From Fidelibacterota bacterium (GTDB lineage: Bacteria > Fidelibacterota > Marinisomatia > Marinisomatales > TCS55): a stretch of DNA of 57,710 nt. The stretch is taken from assembly GCA_030746535.1 (NCBI GenBank), contig JASLML010000004.1, positions 1 to 57,710 on the forward strand, read 5' to 3'. A program made the position numbers and the translations under genes. Numbering within the stretch: the first letter of the stretch is position 1; each line of letters opens with the position of its first letter. Under the pieces are notes generated by a model. The model worked only from the letters and a program-made list of their open reading frames with translations. It was not told where the DNA came from and did no database searches. Positions 17,538 to 27,054 of this stretch are shown piece after piece.

Positions 17538-18131
17538 ATGCTTCGGCTTGGAGTAACAGGCGGTATCGGAAGCGGAAAAAGTACCGCTAGTAAAATTCTA
17601 GAAAAAAAAGGTGCCTATATTTTTGATGCAGACACCGAGGCAAAGCGGCTGCTGAATGAAAATCCCCAGGTACAAAATGAACTAATTGCTGAATTCGGTA
17701 CTGATATTTTAGGCCCCGGAAACGTGATTGATAAAAAGAAACTTGCCAGAGTGGCCTTTCAGGATTCCGATCATCAATCCAGGCTTAATATTGTAATTCA
17801 TCCTTTCGTATTTGAAGATATTGATGCTGCTTATCGAAAGGTTGAAAAAAAGAAATCCCATCCCTTGTTTGTGGTTGACGGGGCTATGATTTTTGAATCA
17901 GGATTTGATCAGCATTTGGATTATGTGATCATTGTTACAGCTCAATTAAAAATAAGGCTATCTCGTGCATTGGAGCGCGGGACACTCACCAGAGATGAAA
18001 TTTTAAAGCGGATGGATCTCCAATGGACCGATGATGAAAAAATAGGCATGGCGGATTTCGCTGTTTTCAATGAAAGCAGCGAAGAAGAGCTCGAAGCCCA
18101 AATAACTGATATATTCGATCAGCTCGTTTAG
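17538..18131 (+). CDS. coaE: Dephospho-CoA kinase
   Basis: 197 residues. Last step of coenzyme A synthesis, phosphorylating the ribose 3'-OH of dephospho-CoA. P-loop TGGIGSGKST at 8-17, the DAD metal motif near 31-33 and the VVDGAMIFESG segment are present. Last gene of the run that starts with the M23 peptidase. It converges on the minus-strand gene ending at 18133 with a one-base gap and no visible terminator. Confidence 0.96.
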   Translation: MLRLGVTGGIGSGKSTASKILEKKGAYIFDADTEAKRLLNENPQVQNELIAEFGTDILGPGNVIDKKKLARVAFQDSDHQSRLNIVIHPFVFEDIDAAYRKVEKKKSHPLFVVDGAMIFESGFDQHLDYVIIVTAQLKIRLSRALERGTLTRDEILKRMDLQWTDDEKIGMADFAVFNESSEEELEAQITDIFDQLV

Positions 18132-18132
18132 C

Positions 18133-18618
18133 TCATCTAATTGACCGCCGCAGTGCACGCGGTTTATCCAATACTTCTTTCATAATCACCGCCCGTTTTA
18201 AGTCGTCGGTGCTCTGGAACAGATGAGTTCCGAACACTGCTTGCTTCGGCAAGATTAATTCGTATCCAGATTCCCGTTCTTCGTGAAGAATATCCCGAGA
18301 GGATAAATCATCAAAAACGGCAACGCCCTGTTCTCTTGATTCCACAGCGATAGGTTCAGGTTCCACCCATTCCGGTTCAATATCCTCATCTATATCTGAT
18401 TCACCATAGGATGCTCCGAGATCTTCTTCGGAGGCTTCCTGAAATTCATTATAAATCTCCTTGAGAAAATCAAACTTAAACCTGCTTCCCTGTTCAGTTT
18501 CGTCCGAAATAGTTTCATCATCCAGTTTTTCACGCGCAGTTTTCTGCTGCCGCTTCTTCATCAGAGACGACAGCAGATATAATACCGCAATAAAAAACCA
18601 GTAGCCTATTCCTTCCAT
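18133..18618 (-). CDS. Small membrane-anchored protein linked to floA/nfeD
   Basis: 161 residues: one N-terminal membrane helix (about 5-20), a basic stretch KKRQQK, a long acidic low-complexity middle (about 32-110) and a conserved-looking C-terminus with DDLKRAVIMKEVLDKPRALRR. From memory, similar tails (A-I-I-x-x-E-I-L-x-x-P-R/K-A-L-R) occur in many uncharacterised bacterial proteins; I cannot confirm this by search. It abuts floA, so it may act with the flotillin/NfeD pair. Function unknown. Confidence 0.75.
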   Translation of the reverse strand: MEGIGYWFFIAVLYLLSSLMKKRQQKTAREKLDDETISDETEQGSRFKFDFLKEIYNEFQEASEEDLGASYGESDIDEDIEPEWVEPEPIAVESREQGVAVFDDLSSRDILHEERESGYELILPKQAVFGTHLFQSTDDLKRAVIMKEVLDKPRALRRSIR

Positions 18619-19632
18619 TTAGTCAGATTCTTTTTCCGGCGGCTGCGAAGAGTCAGGATCCTGACCACCGGAAATTGACTCGCGCATAGAAGTATCAGCC
18701 TGAATATTTCTCATATTTACATAATCGAATACACCCAATTTACCTTCCCTAAAAGCCTGCGCCATAGCTAAGGGAACCTCAGCTTCTGATGCAACCACTT
18801 TTGCCTGCATTTCCTGCGTTCTCGCTTTCATTTCCTGTTCCTCCGCAACAGCCATAGCTCGGCGTGTTTCTGCTCTGGCCTGCGCTACCCTCAAATCGGC
18901 TTCCGCCTGATCCGCCTGAAGCTGGGCGCCGACATTTTTACCAACATCTAAATCAGCAATATCGATGGACAAAATTTCAAAAGCAGTGCCGGCGTCGAGC
19001 CCTTTTTCTAAAACAGCTCTGGAAATATTGTCAGGATTTTCAAGGACACCGCCGTAATTATTTGACGAACCAATAGCACTGACAATTCCTTCTCCGACTC
19101 TTGCAATGATTGTATCATCCGTTGCACCACCAACAAGCCCGGGGATGTTGGTTCTTACTGTAACGCGTGCACGCGCTTTCAATTCAATGCCGTCCTTTGC
19201 AACTGCAGATAAATACCCATCCCGCGGTGCATCGATCACTTTGGGATAAACACTGGTTTCTACCGCCGTTTTAACATCGCGGCCCGCAAGATCAATCGCA
19301 GTTGCCGTTTCGAAAGGAAGCGGAATGTTTGCCTTATCCGCGGCAATAAGAGCGTGAACAACATTTACAACATTTCCGCCCGCCATAAAGTGAGTCTCCA
19401 GCATATCCGTTTTAACCTGAATAAGTCCGGCTTTATGTGTGTTTATGACACCATCTACCACAAGCCTCGGCGGAATTTTTCTCAACCTCATTCGGATGAG
19501 ATCAATGATCGTAATGCGCCTCAACCCAAGACTGACAACTGCCTGAATCCACATTCCCACCGGAACGAAGTAAAACAGCATTACAATAAATAGAATCAGT
19601 AATGATAGTAAAATGATAGATGGAGTGCTCAT
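18619..19632 (-). CDS. floA: Flotillin-like protein FloA
   Basis: 337 residues: an N-terminal membrane hairpin (about 5-35), an SPFH-type domain with the family's [10 protein letters not shown] and [17 protein letters not shown] segments, a long Ala/Glu-rich coiled coil (about 230-290, [17 protein letters not shown]) and an acidic tail. FloA organises functional membrane microdomains in Bacillus. One base after nfeD, the usual partner, and directly before the small anchored protein. Confidence 0.95.
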   Translation of the reverse strand: MSTPSIILLSLLILFIVMLFYFVPVGMWIQAVVSLGLRRITIIDLIRMRLRKIPPRLVVDGVINTHKAGLIQVKTDMLETHFMAGGNVVNVVHALIAADKANIPLPFETATAIDLAGRDVKTAVETSVYPKVIDAPRDGYLSAVAKDGIELKARARVTVRTNIPGLVGGATDDTIIARVGEGIVSAIGSSNNYGGVLENPDNISRAVLEKGLDAGTAFEILSIDIADLDVGKNVGAQLQADQAEADLRVAQARAETRRAMAVAEEQEMKARTQEMQAKVVASEAEVPLAMAQAFREGKLGVFDYVNMRNIQADTSMRESISGGQDPDSSQPPEKESD

Positions 19633-19633
19633 G

Positions 19634-21019
19634 TTATTCTTCCTTGTTCTTTATTTTCCTAACCAATACTCTGTTCCCGTCCACGGACAGAATTTTGACA
19701 GGGTCACCTTTATTGATAAATGTTCCTTCTGTAATCACAAAAATCCGATGTTCCTGAACTACGATCCAGCCTGACGGCCGCAAATCTGTATCAGCAACAC
19801 CAATATAACCTTTAAGATTTTCCAACCCAATGGAAGATGAATAACCTTCAGATTTGCTTTCCATTCCCGGGGCTGTCAATTTCTCCCAAAATTTAGTTTT
19901 TGTCATAACCCTAAACAGAAGCACCAAGCCAATCAGGCCGCCTATAATTCCAATCGTTAGCCCGGTGAAAGCATCGGACATCGCTTCGGGTCCAACCGGA
20001 ATTTCTGGAAGCAGCAATTCATAAAGTCCCCATAAGATAATTGCAATTCCTGCGACTCCAGCTACACCAAATCCGGGGATAAAAATTATTTCCGCCAGCA
20101 ACAGCAAGAGCCCAACCATTACAATGAGGAAATCGGTGGCTGTCGCCAGTCTGGCGATATAAGATGCACTTAAGGAAAGGACAAGGCAAATGCCTCCGAA
20201 TGTACCCGGAATTCCCCATCCCGGGCTTTGCAACTCAAATAAAATTCCTAAAAAACCGAATGTCATCAAGAGCGATGCAACAATCGGGTTTGTAAGAAAC
20301 CGGACAATGTTTTCTGACCAGTTTTCACGATGAGATTTTATTAACGATCCTGAAAGTCCGAGTTCGTTCAGTAATGCATCAATATTCTCAGCCTCGCCGT
20401 CCGCAATTCCATATTTTAATGCAAGATTCGTGGTGAGTGTGATCAATCGTCCAACTTTTCTTCCCTCAATGTCCGTGATCTCTAGCGAATCGCCGTCCAT
20501 AACCAAATGAGTAAATCCAAGACTATCATCAACCATTCCTCTGGCGATGGTCACATCTCTTCCTCTTGCTTCCGCAGTTGACGCCATCTCTTCCCGCATA
20601 TAGCTGATCACTTTTTCAGAAGCTTTATTCCCCTGCATATCCACTGCGGTCGCTGCGCCGATTGTTCCGCCGCCGGTCATGTATATTTTTTCACAAGATA
20701 AAGAAATGAGCGCTCCGGCTGAAATCGCTCTGCGGTTAACAAAAGCAACTGTCAACAGATCTGTCCCTAATATCGCGTCTTTAATCTGAGTTGCAGCATC
20801 TACTCTTCCGCCGGGAGTTTCAATATCAAAAATGACTGCATCGGCACTGTCTTTTTCAGCCTCTGAAATTACGCGCTCAATATATGGCGGAAGCCCAAGA
20901 TCAATGACGCCGGAAATCGTAATTTTATAAACAGCGCTTTCGGCAAACCCTGTGGATATCAATGCGAATAAGTAAATGAGAAGACTTTTCATTTGTCTGA
21001 GTGTTAATCCAAATTTCAT
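19634..21019 (-). CDS. NfeD family membrane-bound ClpP-class serine protease
   Basis: 461 residues in the long NfeD form: signal sequence, ClpP-like protease domain (about 30-225), four or five transmembrane helices (about 245-380) and a C-terminal OB-fold domain (about 400-461). The catalytic Ser is S100 in [11 protein letters not shown], with K136 (ASEKVISYM) as probable general base, matching the Ser-Lys dyad known for PH1510-type proteases. M1 has an AGGA directly upstream, while starting at M10 would give a neater signal peptide. Operon with floA. In archaea the partner stomatin is the substrate, so cleavage of FloA is a reasonable guess. Confidence 0.92.
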   Translation of the reverse strand: MKFGLTLRQMKSLLIYLFALISTGFAESAVYKITISGVIDLGLPPYIERVISEAEKDSADAVIFDIETPGGRVDAATQIKDAILGTDLLTVAFVNRRAISAGALISLSCEKIYMTGGGTIGAATAVDMQGNKASEKVISYMREEMASTAEARGRDVTIARGMVDDSLGFTHLVMDGDSLEITDIEGRKVGRLITLTTNLALKYGIADGEAENIDALLNELGLSGSLIKSHRENWSENIVRFLTNPIVASLLMTFGFLGILFELQSPGWGIPGTFGGICLVLSLSASYIARLATATDFLIVMVGLLLLLAEIIFIPGFGVAGVAGIAIILWGLYELLLPEIPVGPEAMSDAFTGLTIGIIGGLIGLVLLFRVMTKTKFWEKLTAPGMESKSEGYSSSIGLENLKGYIGVADTDLRPSGWIVVQEHRIFVITEGTFINKGDPVKILSVDGNRVLVRKIKNKEE

Positions 21020-21046
21020 TCCTGTGCCCGTGAATTTAGCTTAGAT

Positions 21047-21075
21047 TTGACTCATCTGGCATACTTAAGCATACC
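21047..21075 (+). promoter_or_regulatory. Candidate leaderless-type promoter of the acyltransferase unit
   Basis: TTGACT at 21047-21052, 17-base spacer, weak -10 CATACC at 21070-21075, then five bases to the ATG at 21081. The gene has no ribosome site. The -10 matches consensus poorly. Confidence 0.3.
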
Positions 21076-21080
21076 TTTTC

Positions 21081-21947
21081 ATGTCCTTAACAGAAACAAT
21101 CACCTATGGGTTCCTGAAGCTTTTCTCCAAATTGTTTCGAGTTATCTCCCATGAGATGCGAAATAAATTCGGTGAAGCATTAGGAATATTTGCCTGGAAG
21201 TGGATCCCCAAGCGTCAGGATGAAGCTTTAAAAAATATACGAATTGCATTCCCTGAAAAATCTGAAGCAGACCATCTGGATATCCTTAGGAATTGTTATC
21301 GCTTATTTATGAAGAATGCAGTTCAGTTTCTTGCATTCCCAAAGTCATTTCAAGAAATCACATTCACCGTTGAAGGAAGGGAAATACTAGATCGGGCGAT
21401 TGCAATGGACAAAGGCGTTATTTTTATAACCGGACATTGCGGCGCATGGGAACTCCTCATTGCCTGGCTTGGTACAAACGGGTACCCTTTCGAAGGAGTG
21501 GCTGCAGAACAGAGCAATCTAGGGGCAGACAAACTTTTTCGGGAACAGAGAGAATATTTTAAAGTGAAACAAATTCCCCGTTCAACGCCAATTGATATTA
21601 TTATGGAAACGCTAACATCCAAAAAAATCCTCGGGCTTGTATCAGATCAGGACGCCGGACCAAAAGGAATTTTTGTGTCCTTTTTTGGAAAAGATGCGTC
21701 GACTCCGAAAGGACCGGCAGTTTTTCATTTGAAAACCGGAGCAGCACTAATTTTCGGAACCGCTTTCTATGAAGGAAGAAATACATTTCATATCCAAATC
21801 CGCGAAATAAAACCGGAGACCAATGATGTAACTGCAATAACTCAAAGCTTTACATACATGCTTGAAGAAAAAATAAAACAATATCCTTCACAATATTTTT
21901 GGTTTCACCGGCGGTGGAAATCGTCACGAAAACGTGAAAGCAAATGA
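21081..21947 (+). CDS. Lysophospholipid/lipid A acyltransferase (LpxL/HtrB family)
   Basis: 288 residues with an N-terminal membrane helix. The family's HX4D/E catalytic motif appears as H-CGAW-E (TGHCGAWELL, near residue 119), followed by DQDAGPKGIFVSFFG and an FWFHRRWK end, both typical. These enzymes add secondary acyl chains to Kdo-lipid A at the inner membrane. Which acyl group is added cannot be read from sequence. It leads a three-gene unit with tsaC (4-base overlap) and the DUF3108 gene. Confidence 0.92.
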   Translation: MSLTETITYGFLKLFSKLFRVISHEMRNKFGEALGIFAWKWIPKRQDEALKNIRIAFPEKSEADHLDILRNCYRLFMKNAVQFLAFPKSFQEITFTVEGREILDRAIAMDKGVIFITGHCGAWELLIAWLGTNGYPFEGVAAEQSNLGADKLFREQREYFKVKQIPRSTPIDIIMETLTSKKILGLVSDQDAGPKGIFVSFFGKDASTPKGPAVFHLKTGAALIFGTAFYEGRNTFHIQIREIKPETNDVTAITQSFTYMLEEKIKQYPSQYFWFHRRWKSSRKRESK

Positions 21948-22510
21948 AATCAATTCAAGCTGATCATAAGGAGGCTCTGTCGTTAGCGGTAGAAGTAATA
22001 TCAAACGGAGGATTGATAGTATATCCTACTGATACAGTGTATGGGCTTGGGGCAGATGCAACAAATGATTCAGCAATTCAAAAGCTCAATAAACTGAAAA
22101 ATAGAAGCGGACCGATGAGTGTTATTGCCCCGGACAGAAATGCTGTAAAAAACTGGGTAGAATCAAGTTTTCTTGCTTGGGATTTGGTAAAAGATAAATT
22201 GGGAGGTAAAACAACAGTCATTATGCCGGTTAAAGAAAATGTGGTTTCTCCTCTGATTTTAGGAGAGGATGAAACTCTTGGTATTAGAATTCCTGATCAT
22301 CCGTTTCCGATAAAACTCGTGAATCTATTGGGTTTCCCCATAACCACAACAAGTGTAAACAGAAGCGGAGAGCCGCTGTATACTGATCCTAAAATAATTG
22401 CAGCCAATTTTTCAGATAACATTGACCTTATCATTGATGATGGTATTTTGTCTTCTGAGGCATCCGCAATATATATCCTCGAAAATAATAGCTTAAAAAC
22501 AATTCGCTAA
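21944..22510 (+). CDS. tsaC: L-threonylcarbamoyladenylate synthase (Sua5/YrdC family)
   Basis: 188 residues, single-domain TsaC/YrdC form. Makes threonylcarbamoyl-AMP from Thr, bicarbonate and ATP for the t6A modification of tRNAs reading ANN codons. Nucleotide-binding YPTDTVYGLGADA (near 27-39), KNRSGPMSV, LGIRIPDHPF and TTSVNRSGEP are all conserved segments. The ATGA overlap with the acyltransferase and shared-base junction with DUF3108 show an operon. Confidence 0.95.
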   Translation: MKSIQADHKEALSLAVEVISNGGLIVYPTDTVYGLGADATNDSAIQKLNKLKNRSGPMSVIAPDRNAVKNWVESSFLAWDLVKDKLGGKTTVIMPVKENVVSPLILGEDETLGIRIPDHPFPIKLVNLLGFPITTTSVNRSGEPLYTDPKIIAANFSDNIDLIIDDGILSSEASAIYILENNSLKTIR

Positions 22511-23238
22511 TGACCCGATTTGTGATTCACTCCATTTTATTTATTTCACTATTACCGGCAAATTTCCCGTTTCAGCTTGGTGAAAAACTGGAATACACCG
22601 CTCAATTCAATTTTATCCCGGCAGGCGAATCAACACTTGAGTTCGTTTCAATTGACACCATCAATCATCAACCGGTTTATCATATGGCATATACTGCAAA
22701 AACGGGAAAAGTAGCCGATAGGCTATTTAAAATCCGAGACAGAGTAGATATGTGGCTGGGTGAAAATGAACTGTTTACACACCGTCTTTCAAAAAGCATT
22801 CATGAAGGCAACTATAAAAAAGAAATTGTCTCTCAAATTGATTATGAAAATTATATCGCCGTTACCAATGGTGATACCATAAGCATATCTAAAAAGGTAA
22901 GAGATCCTTATTCACTATTTTACTTTTTAAGAACCATTCCGTTGCCGATAGGAAAGGTGTTTCCTTTCACAACGTTTGAATCCAATGAAACAACTGATTT
23001 TAATTTAAAAGTTTCAGGTAAAGAGTATATTAAAACTGAAGCGGGTAATTATTCATGCATTGTGGTAAAGCCCTACAGAGATGGAAAAACTCTTTTAAAA
23101 AATAAGGGCGATATGCAAATATGGTTTAGTGATAATGAAAAACGAATTCCTGTTCAGGTGGAAATAAAATTGAAATTTGGGACGATGCTGATGAAACTGA
23201 AAAAGGTCAGTTTCCTAGAAGGCGGGAAAAATCATTAA
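22510..23238 (+). CDS. DUF3108 family exported protein
   Basis: 242 residues with a signal peptide (about 1-17). The DUF3108 pattern is present: FQLGEKLEYTAQFNFIPAGES at the start of the mature protein, then DRLFKIRDRVDMW and a late IWFSDNEKRIPVQVEIKLKFG. A beta-rich fold resembling lipoprotein-carrier-like half-barrels is likely. Probably periplasmic. Its last 32 bases overlap the 3' end of rseP on the other strand. Function unknown. Confidence 0.88.
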   Translation: MTRFVIHSILFISLLPANFPFQLGEKLEYTAQFNFIPAGESTLEFVSIDTINHQPVYHMAYTAKTGKVADRLFKIRDRVDMWLGENELFTHRLSKSIHEGNYKKEIVSQIDYENYIAVTNGDTISISKKVRDPYSLFYFLRTIPLPIGKVFPFTTFESNETTDFNLKVSGKEYIKTEAGNYSCIVVKPYRDGKTLLKNKGDMQIWFSDNEKRIPVQVEIKLKFGTMLMKLKKVSFLEGGKNH

Positions 23239-24376
23239 ATAATACTGTTGCCATAATTAGTAGAAGGAACACCATTCCAACCTGCTGAATAAGCATTCGC
23301 GTTTTTACCGATAATGGTCTTCTGATTGTTCCTTCAATTAACGTAATAAATATGTGTCCGCCGTCCAATCCGGGAATCGGTAGCAAATTAATAAATGCAA
23401 GATTAACGGAAATAAGTGCCATAAAATAAAACAAATCAGTCCAGCCTCTTTCTGCAAATTGCCCTGCAAGCTGTGCAATCATAATCGGACCGCCTAATTC
23501 TTTTGGAGACGCCTGTCCTGAAAAAAGCATGCGGAGTGTGTTCACTATCATTCCGAATCCGTTTACAGTTTGAACAAATCCCATAGTAACGGCAGTTTGG
23601 AAATTAATTGGGTTGTAAAAAATTTCCGGCCACACACCAATTGCGCCCAATGTATCTCCGTTTGCGGGATTGATCTGAAAGAATGTTGTAATTGTTTTCT
23701 CCTGAACTATTCCTCCGCTTTCCCATTCCAGGTCAATTTCTGTATTTGGCAGTTGTTGGATAATTCCTGACAATTCTGTCCAGGAAGTAATTACAACATC
23801 ATCAATTGCGGTTATTCTGTCACCAATTTTAAGTCCTGCTTTATCCGCAGGAAGATCCGGAACTATTTCATGCACAATCGGCTCGTCACTCGCTTCGGGC
23901 AGTCCCGTGTTCCAAACAATTCCGGTAAATAATATAAATGCCAAAACGATGTTCATTAATATCCCGGCGCTCATTACCCAAGTCTGTGCTAAGCGAGATT
24001 TGCTCATCAATTCATACGGCTTATTCTTAATATTTGGATCAAGGCTCTCATCAATTGTACCTGCCATTTTTACGTATCCACCGAATGGGATTAGCGCCAA
24101 GCAATACTCCGTTCCACTGCCCACTCTTCCTTCTACGGATAAAACGCTTTCCTTTATCGGTCCCCAAACCAGGTTTCCGGAATCATCTCTTTTATAGAAA
24201 AATAATTTGAAGTTCCAGCCATTACCTACGGAGGTGAGGGTTATAAGCCTGGGAGGAAAACCAATCGAAAACCTGTCAACCCTAACTCCAACCGATCGTG
24301 CGGCGAAAAAATGTCCGAGCTCATGTACAAGGATAAGTACACCTAGAACAAGAATTGCGGCTCCGAGCGTTGTCAT
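23207..24376 (-). CDS. rseP: RIP site-2 metalloprotease RseP
   Basis: 389 residues, normally sized but with a single evident PDZ domain (about 165-235, ADKAGLKIGDRITAID); E. coli RseP has two. The zinc motif HELGH lies in the first helix (near 18-22) and the third ligand in LDGGH near 340. About four transmembrane segments. It cuts anti-sigma factors and leftover signal peptides in the membrane. Last gene of the envelope cluster, after dxr. Confidence 0.96.
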   Translation of the reverse strand: MTTLGAAILVLGVLILVHELGHFFAARSVGVRVDRFSIGFPPRLITLTSVGNGWNFKLFFYKRDDSGNLVWGPIKESVLSVEGRVGSGTEYCLALIPFGGYVKMAGTIDESLDPNIKNKPYELMSKSRLAQTWVMSAGILMNIVLAFILFTGIVWNTGLPEASDEPIVHEIVPDLPADKAGLKIGDRITAIDDVVITSWTELSGIIQQLPNTEIDLEWESGGIVQEKTITTFFQINPANGDTLGAIGVWPEIFYNPINFQTAVTMGFVQTVNGFGMIVNTLRMLFSGQASPKELGGPIMIAQLAGQFAERGWTDLFYFMALISVNLAFINLLPIPGLDGGHIFITLIEGTIRRPLSVKTRMLIQQVGMVFLLLIMATVLFNDFSRLLGN

Positions 24377-24395
24377 TTAATGTATCTCCTGAAAA

Positions 24396-25544
24396 TCATG
24401 GGCGGAAGTTTACAACAAATTCTTTTGTCCACCTTTCAATTTGAAGGATTAAATCGAGACCCGGGTCATCGGAATACTCATGGGATGCACATGCAGATTC
24501 AATTATCCGCGGAATATCCGTAAACGATATACTGCCGTCTAAAAATCGGTAGACCGCTTCTTCATTAGCCACATTTAACACCGCAGGATAGGTTCCGCCG
24601 TTTTTAAGAGCGTCATAAGCAAGCTGGATACAGGGGAATCTTTCAAAATCCGGTGCATGAAAAGTGAGCTCAGAATTCGTAAGTAAATCAAGAGATTCCC
24701 AGTTTGAAGGTGCATGATGAGGATATGTCAGCGCATATTGAATCGGAATTTTCATATCAGGAACACCAAGCTGTGCCTTTACTGATCCATCAGAAAATTC
24801 CACCATTGAATGAACGATAGATTGCGGGTGAATTATAATTTCTATATCATCAGCGTTAACATTAAACAACCAATGCGCTTCTATAACCTCGAGTCCTTTA
24901 TTCATCATTGTAGCTGAATCGATTGTTATTTTTTTACCCATTTCCCAATTGGGATGGTCGAGCGCCTCATCTGCGGTTATTGTCGGAAAAGTTTTTACAT
25001 CCCGCTCGCGAAAAGGTCCACCGCTTCCTGTTAGAATCAGTTTTTTGACGTCGTCCATTGTTTCTCCAGTGAGACATTGCCAAATGGCAGAATGTTCACT
25101 GTCTACAGGAAAAATTTTTGATCCGGATTTTGCTTTTGCTTCTTGGATCAATTTTCCTGCCATCACAAGGCTTTCTTTATTGCTTAGGGCAACATCAATT
25201 CCGGATTCAATTGCTGCAAGCGTTGGTTCCATTCCTGATGAACCTACCAACCCGTTCAATACCACGTCAGCCTTTTGAGATGCTAACTCCAGCAATCCGT
25301 CACGCCCGGAATAAACCGAAATGGATTCACTTTGCAGCGCAGCTGTTACTTTATCAGCGTATGGTTCATCCGCTATGCAAACCGCCTTCGGACGAAGGGT
25401 TAAAGCCTGTTCAATAAGTTTATCAGCGTTTGTGTTAGCAGAGAGATAATCAATTTGGTATTCTTTGCCTAATGCATGAACAACTTGTATTGCATTAGTT
25501 CCTATGGATCCGGTGGACCCTAAAATTGAAATCGTTTTTGCCAT
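24396..25544 (-). CDS. dxr: 1-deoxy-D-xylulose-5-phosphate reductoisomerase
   Basis: 382 residues. Second step of the MEP isoprenoid pathway (DXP to MEP with NADPH). GSTGSIGTNA (8-17) binds NADPH; PVDSEHSAIWQC and KITIDSATMMNKGLEVIEAHWLF hold the metal and substrate residues. It ends 19 bases before the rseP start, and its own start shares one base with the unknown exported protein. This pathway supplies the undecaprenyl precursor used by UppS in the same cluster. Confidence 0.97.
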   Translation of the reverse strand: MAKTISILGSTGSIGTNAIQVVHALGKEYQIDYLSANTNADKLIEQALTLRPKAVCIADEPYADKVTAALQSESISVYSGRDGLLELASQKADVVLNGLVGSSGMEPTLAAIESGIDVALSNKESLVMAGKLIQEAKAKSGSKIFPVDSEHSAIWQCLTGETMDDVKKLILTGSGGPFRERDVKTFPTITADEALDHPNWEMGKKITIDSATMMNKGLEVIEAHWLFNVNADDIEIIIHPQSIVHSMVEFSDGSVKAQLGVPDMKIPIQYALTYPHHAPSNWESLDLLTNSELTFHAPDFERFPCIQLAYDALKNGGTYPAVLNVANEEAVYRFLDGSISFTDIPRIIESACASHEYSDDPGLDLILQIERWTKEFVVNFRP

Positions 25545-26260
25545 TATCTGAAACTGGTTACTGCATCAAATGACAGATATACCGAATTTGGATGAAAATG
25601 AATCTTTGTCCCGAAATTCCACCGTTTTACAGGCCATACAATTCCCGCCATTAAAAAATTGGTTTGGCCTTCGATAATTCCGGGTATTTCGTTTTCAGAC
25701 TCCACATTAATATGCGCGCTGTAAAGATTCACCCCAAAGCCGAATACCATTGGAATAAACCTAGTTTCAACTTTCCTGAATATGCTGCTGTGTATTGTTC
25801 TGCAGCGAAATTGGGAAGGGCCGTCCAGGTATCCGAAATTCATTGCCAGAGCAGTAAAGCTGTTATCTGATTCCGAAAGCAATAAATTATATCCATAGCC
25901 TGAAACGTGAATAATATCGGATCCGGAGCTATATCCGCTGATTGAGCCATTGATGCTCAAGTTTTGTGATACAAAAAATGAACCATGCAGAGACGGAAAT
26001 CCAAAAAGCGGATTTTCTGCAAACGTTTCGCCGGTAATATCTGCCGCCAATCCAAAAGAAAGCCCTGTGTAAAACCTTGTGCTGCCGGAGTGGACCAAAG
26101 TTGCCGAGTGTCCCGCCATAAAGGAGATGCTCTTGGTAAACGGTTCTACTTGTTTTCTGAATTGAGAAGAAGGTACTGTGCTTAGATCAAATGACGGCCA
26201 TTTTGCAAAACCAATGGATTGCACCAATACCATCAGACATGCAGCATATTTTATGATCAT
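25544..26260 (-). CDS. Unknown exported protein inside the lipid A/Bam cluster
   Basis: 238 residues: signal peptide (about 1-19, ending GFAK), then alternating beta strands with Gly/Ser/aromatic residues, ending in a strand and Arg (SLSFDAVTSFR type end). It looks like a small outer-membrane or periplasmic beta protein. It sits between lpxA (19-base gap) and dxr (one-base overlap), so it is co-expressed with lipid A and Bam genes. I recognise no family. A role in envelope assembly is inference from position only. Confidence 0.75.
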   Translation of the reverse strand: MIIKYAACLMVLVQSIGFAKWPSFDLSTVPSSQFRKQVEPFTKSISFMAGHSATLVHSGSTRFYTGLSFGLAADITGETFAENPLFGFPSLHGSFFVSQNLSINGSISGYSSGSDIIHVSGYGYNLLLSESDNSFTALAMNFGYLDGPSQFRCRTIHSSIFRKVETRFIPMVFGFGVNLYSAHINVESENEIPGIIEGQTNFLMAGIVWPVKRWNFGTKIHFHPNSVYLSFDAVTSFR

Positions 26261-26279
26261 AATAGTCTAGCACACGAAG

Positions 26280-27044
26280 TTAAATAATTCCTCGTTCGCT
26301 TGAGGATAAGAATTCTGCAATGTGCATTGCCTCAGGCACATCATTCAATTCATTCTGTATTTTTTCAATAACCTCTTTTTTAGGCGCTTTTTTAATATAA
26401 ATCAAACGATAAGCTTTTTTAATTGCTGCTATAGTTTCATTGCTGAATCCGCGGCGATCGAGTCCAATTTTATTAAGACCTTTAAACGCTAGCGGCTCAC
26501 CTGCAGCAAGAATATACGGAGGCACATCCTGGACGGCCCTGAAACCGCCGCCGATAAAAACATGCGCTCCGATATTAGTGAATTGATGGACAAGGACACA
26601 GCCTCCCAATATAGCATAATCTTCAACAGTTACATGCCCTCCAAGAGTGGTTAAGTTGGACATGATAACATGGTCGCCTAGAAAACAGTCGTGGGCTACA
26701 TGAACCGTTGCCATCAAAAGGACATTGCTTCCAATCACAGTTTTTCCTTTATCCGCTGTGCCGCGATTGATAGTAACAGATTCGCGAATGGTTACATTGT
26801 CGCCAATTTCGACTTGCGTTTCCTCGCCCTTAAATTTTAAATCCTGTGGAATTTCACCAATACTGCAATTATGAAAAATGTGGCACCCTTTACCGATGGT
26901 TGTTCCGGATTTAACCGTCGTATAGTTCCCGACCGAAGTACCTTCTCCAATGGAAACACCGTCTTCAATTACCGAATACGGGCCTACGGATACATTTTTT
27001 CCTAAATCAGCATTCGGATGAACCAATGCTGTGGGATGAATCAA
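26280..27044 (-). CDS. lpxA: UDP-N-acetylglucosamine O-acyltransferase LpxA
   Basis: 254 residues, left-handed beta helix of hexapeptide repeats with the C-terminal helical domain. First step of lipid A synthesis. The catalytic His lies in VHVAHDCFLGDHV (near 120-126), and the HIFHNCSIGEIPQDLKF segment is diagnostic of LpxA rather than other hexapeptide transferases. Ten bases after fabZ. lpxB is not next to it, so lipid A synthesis must use genes elsewhere. Confidence 0.97.
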   Translation of the reverse strand: MIHPTALVHPNADLGKNVSVGPYSVIEDGVSIGEGTSVGNYTTVKSGTTIGKGCHIFHNCSIGEIPQDLKFKGEETQVEIGDNVTIRESVTINRGTADKGKTVIGSNVLLMATVHVAHDCFLGDHVIMSNLTTLGGHVTVEDYAILGGCVLVHQFTNIGAHVFIGGGFRAVQDVPPYILAAGEPLAFKGLNKIGLDRRGFSNETIAAIKKAYRLIYIKKAPKKEVIEKIQNELNDVPEAMHIAEFLSSSERGII

Positions 27045-27054
27045 TGATGAAATG

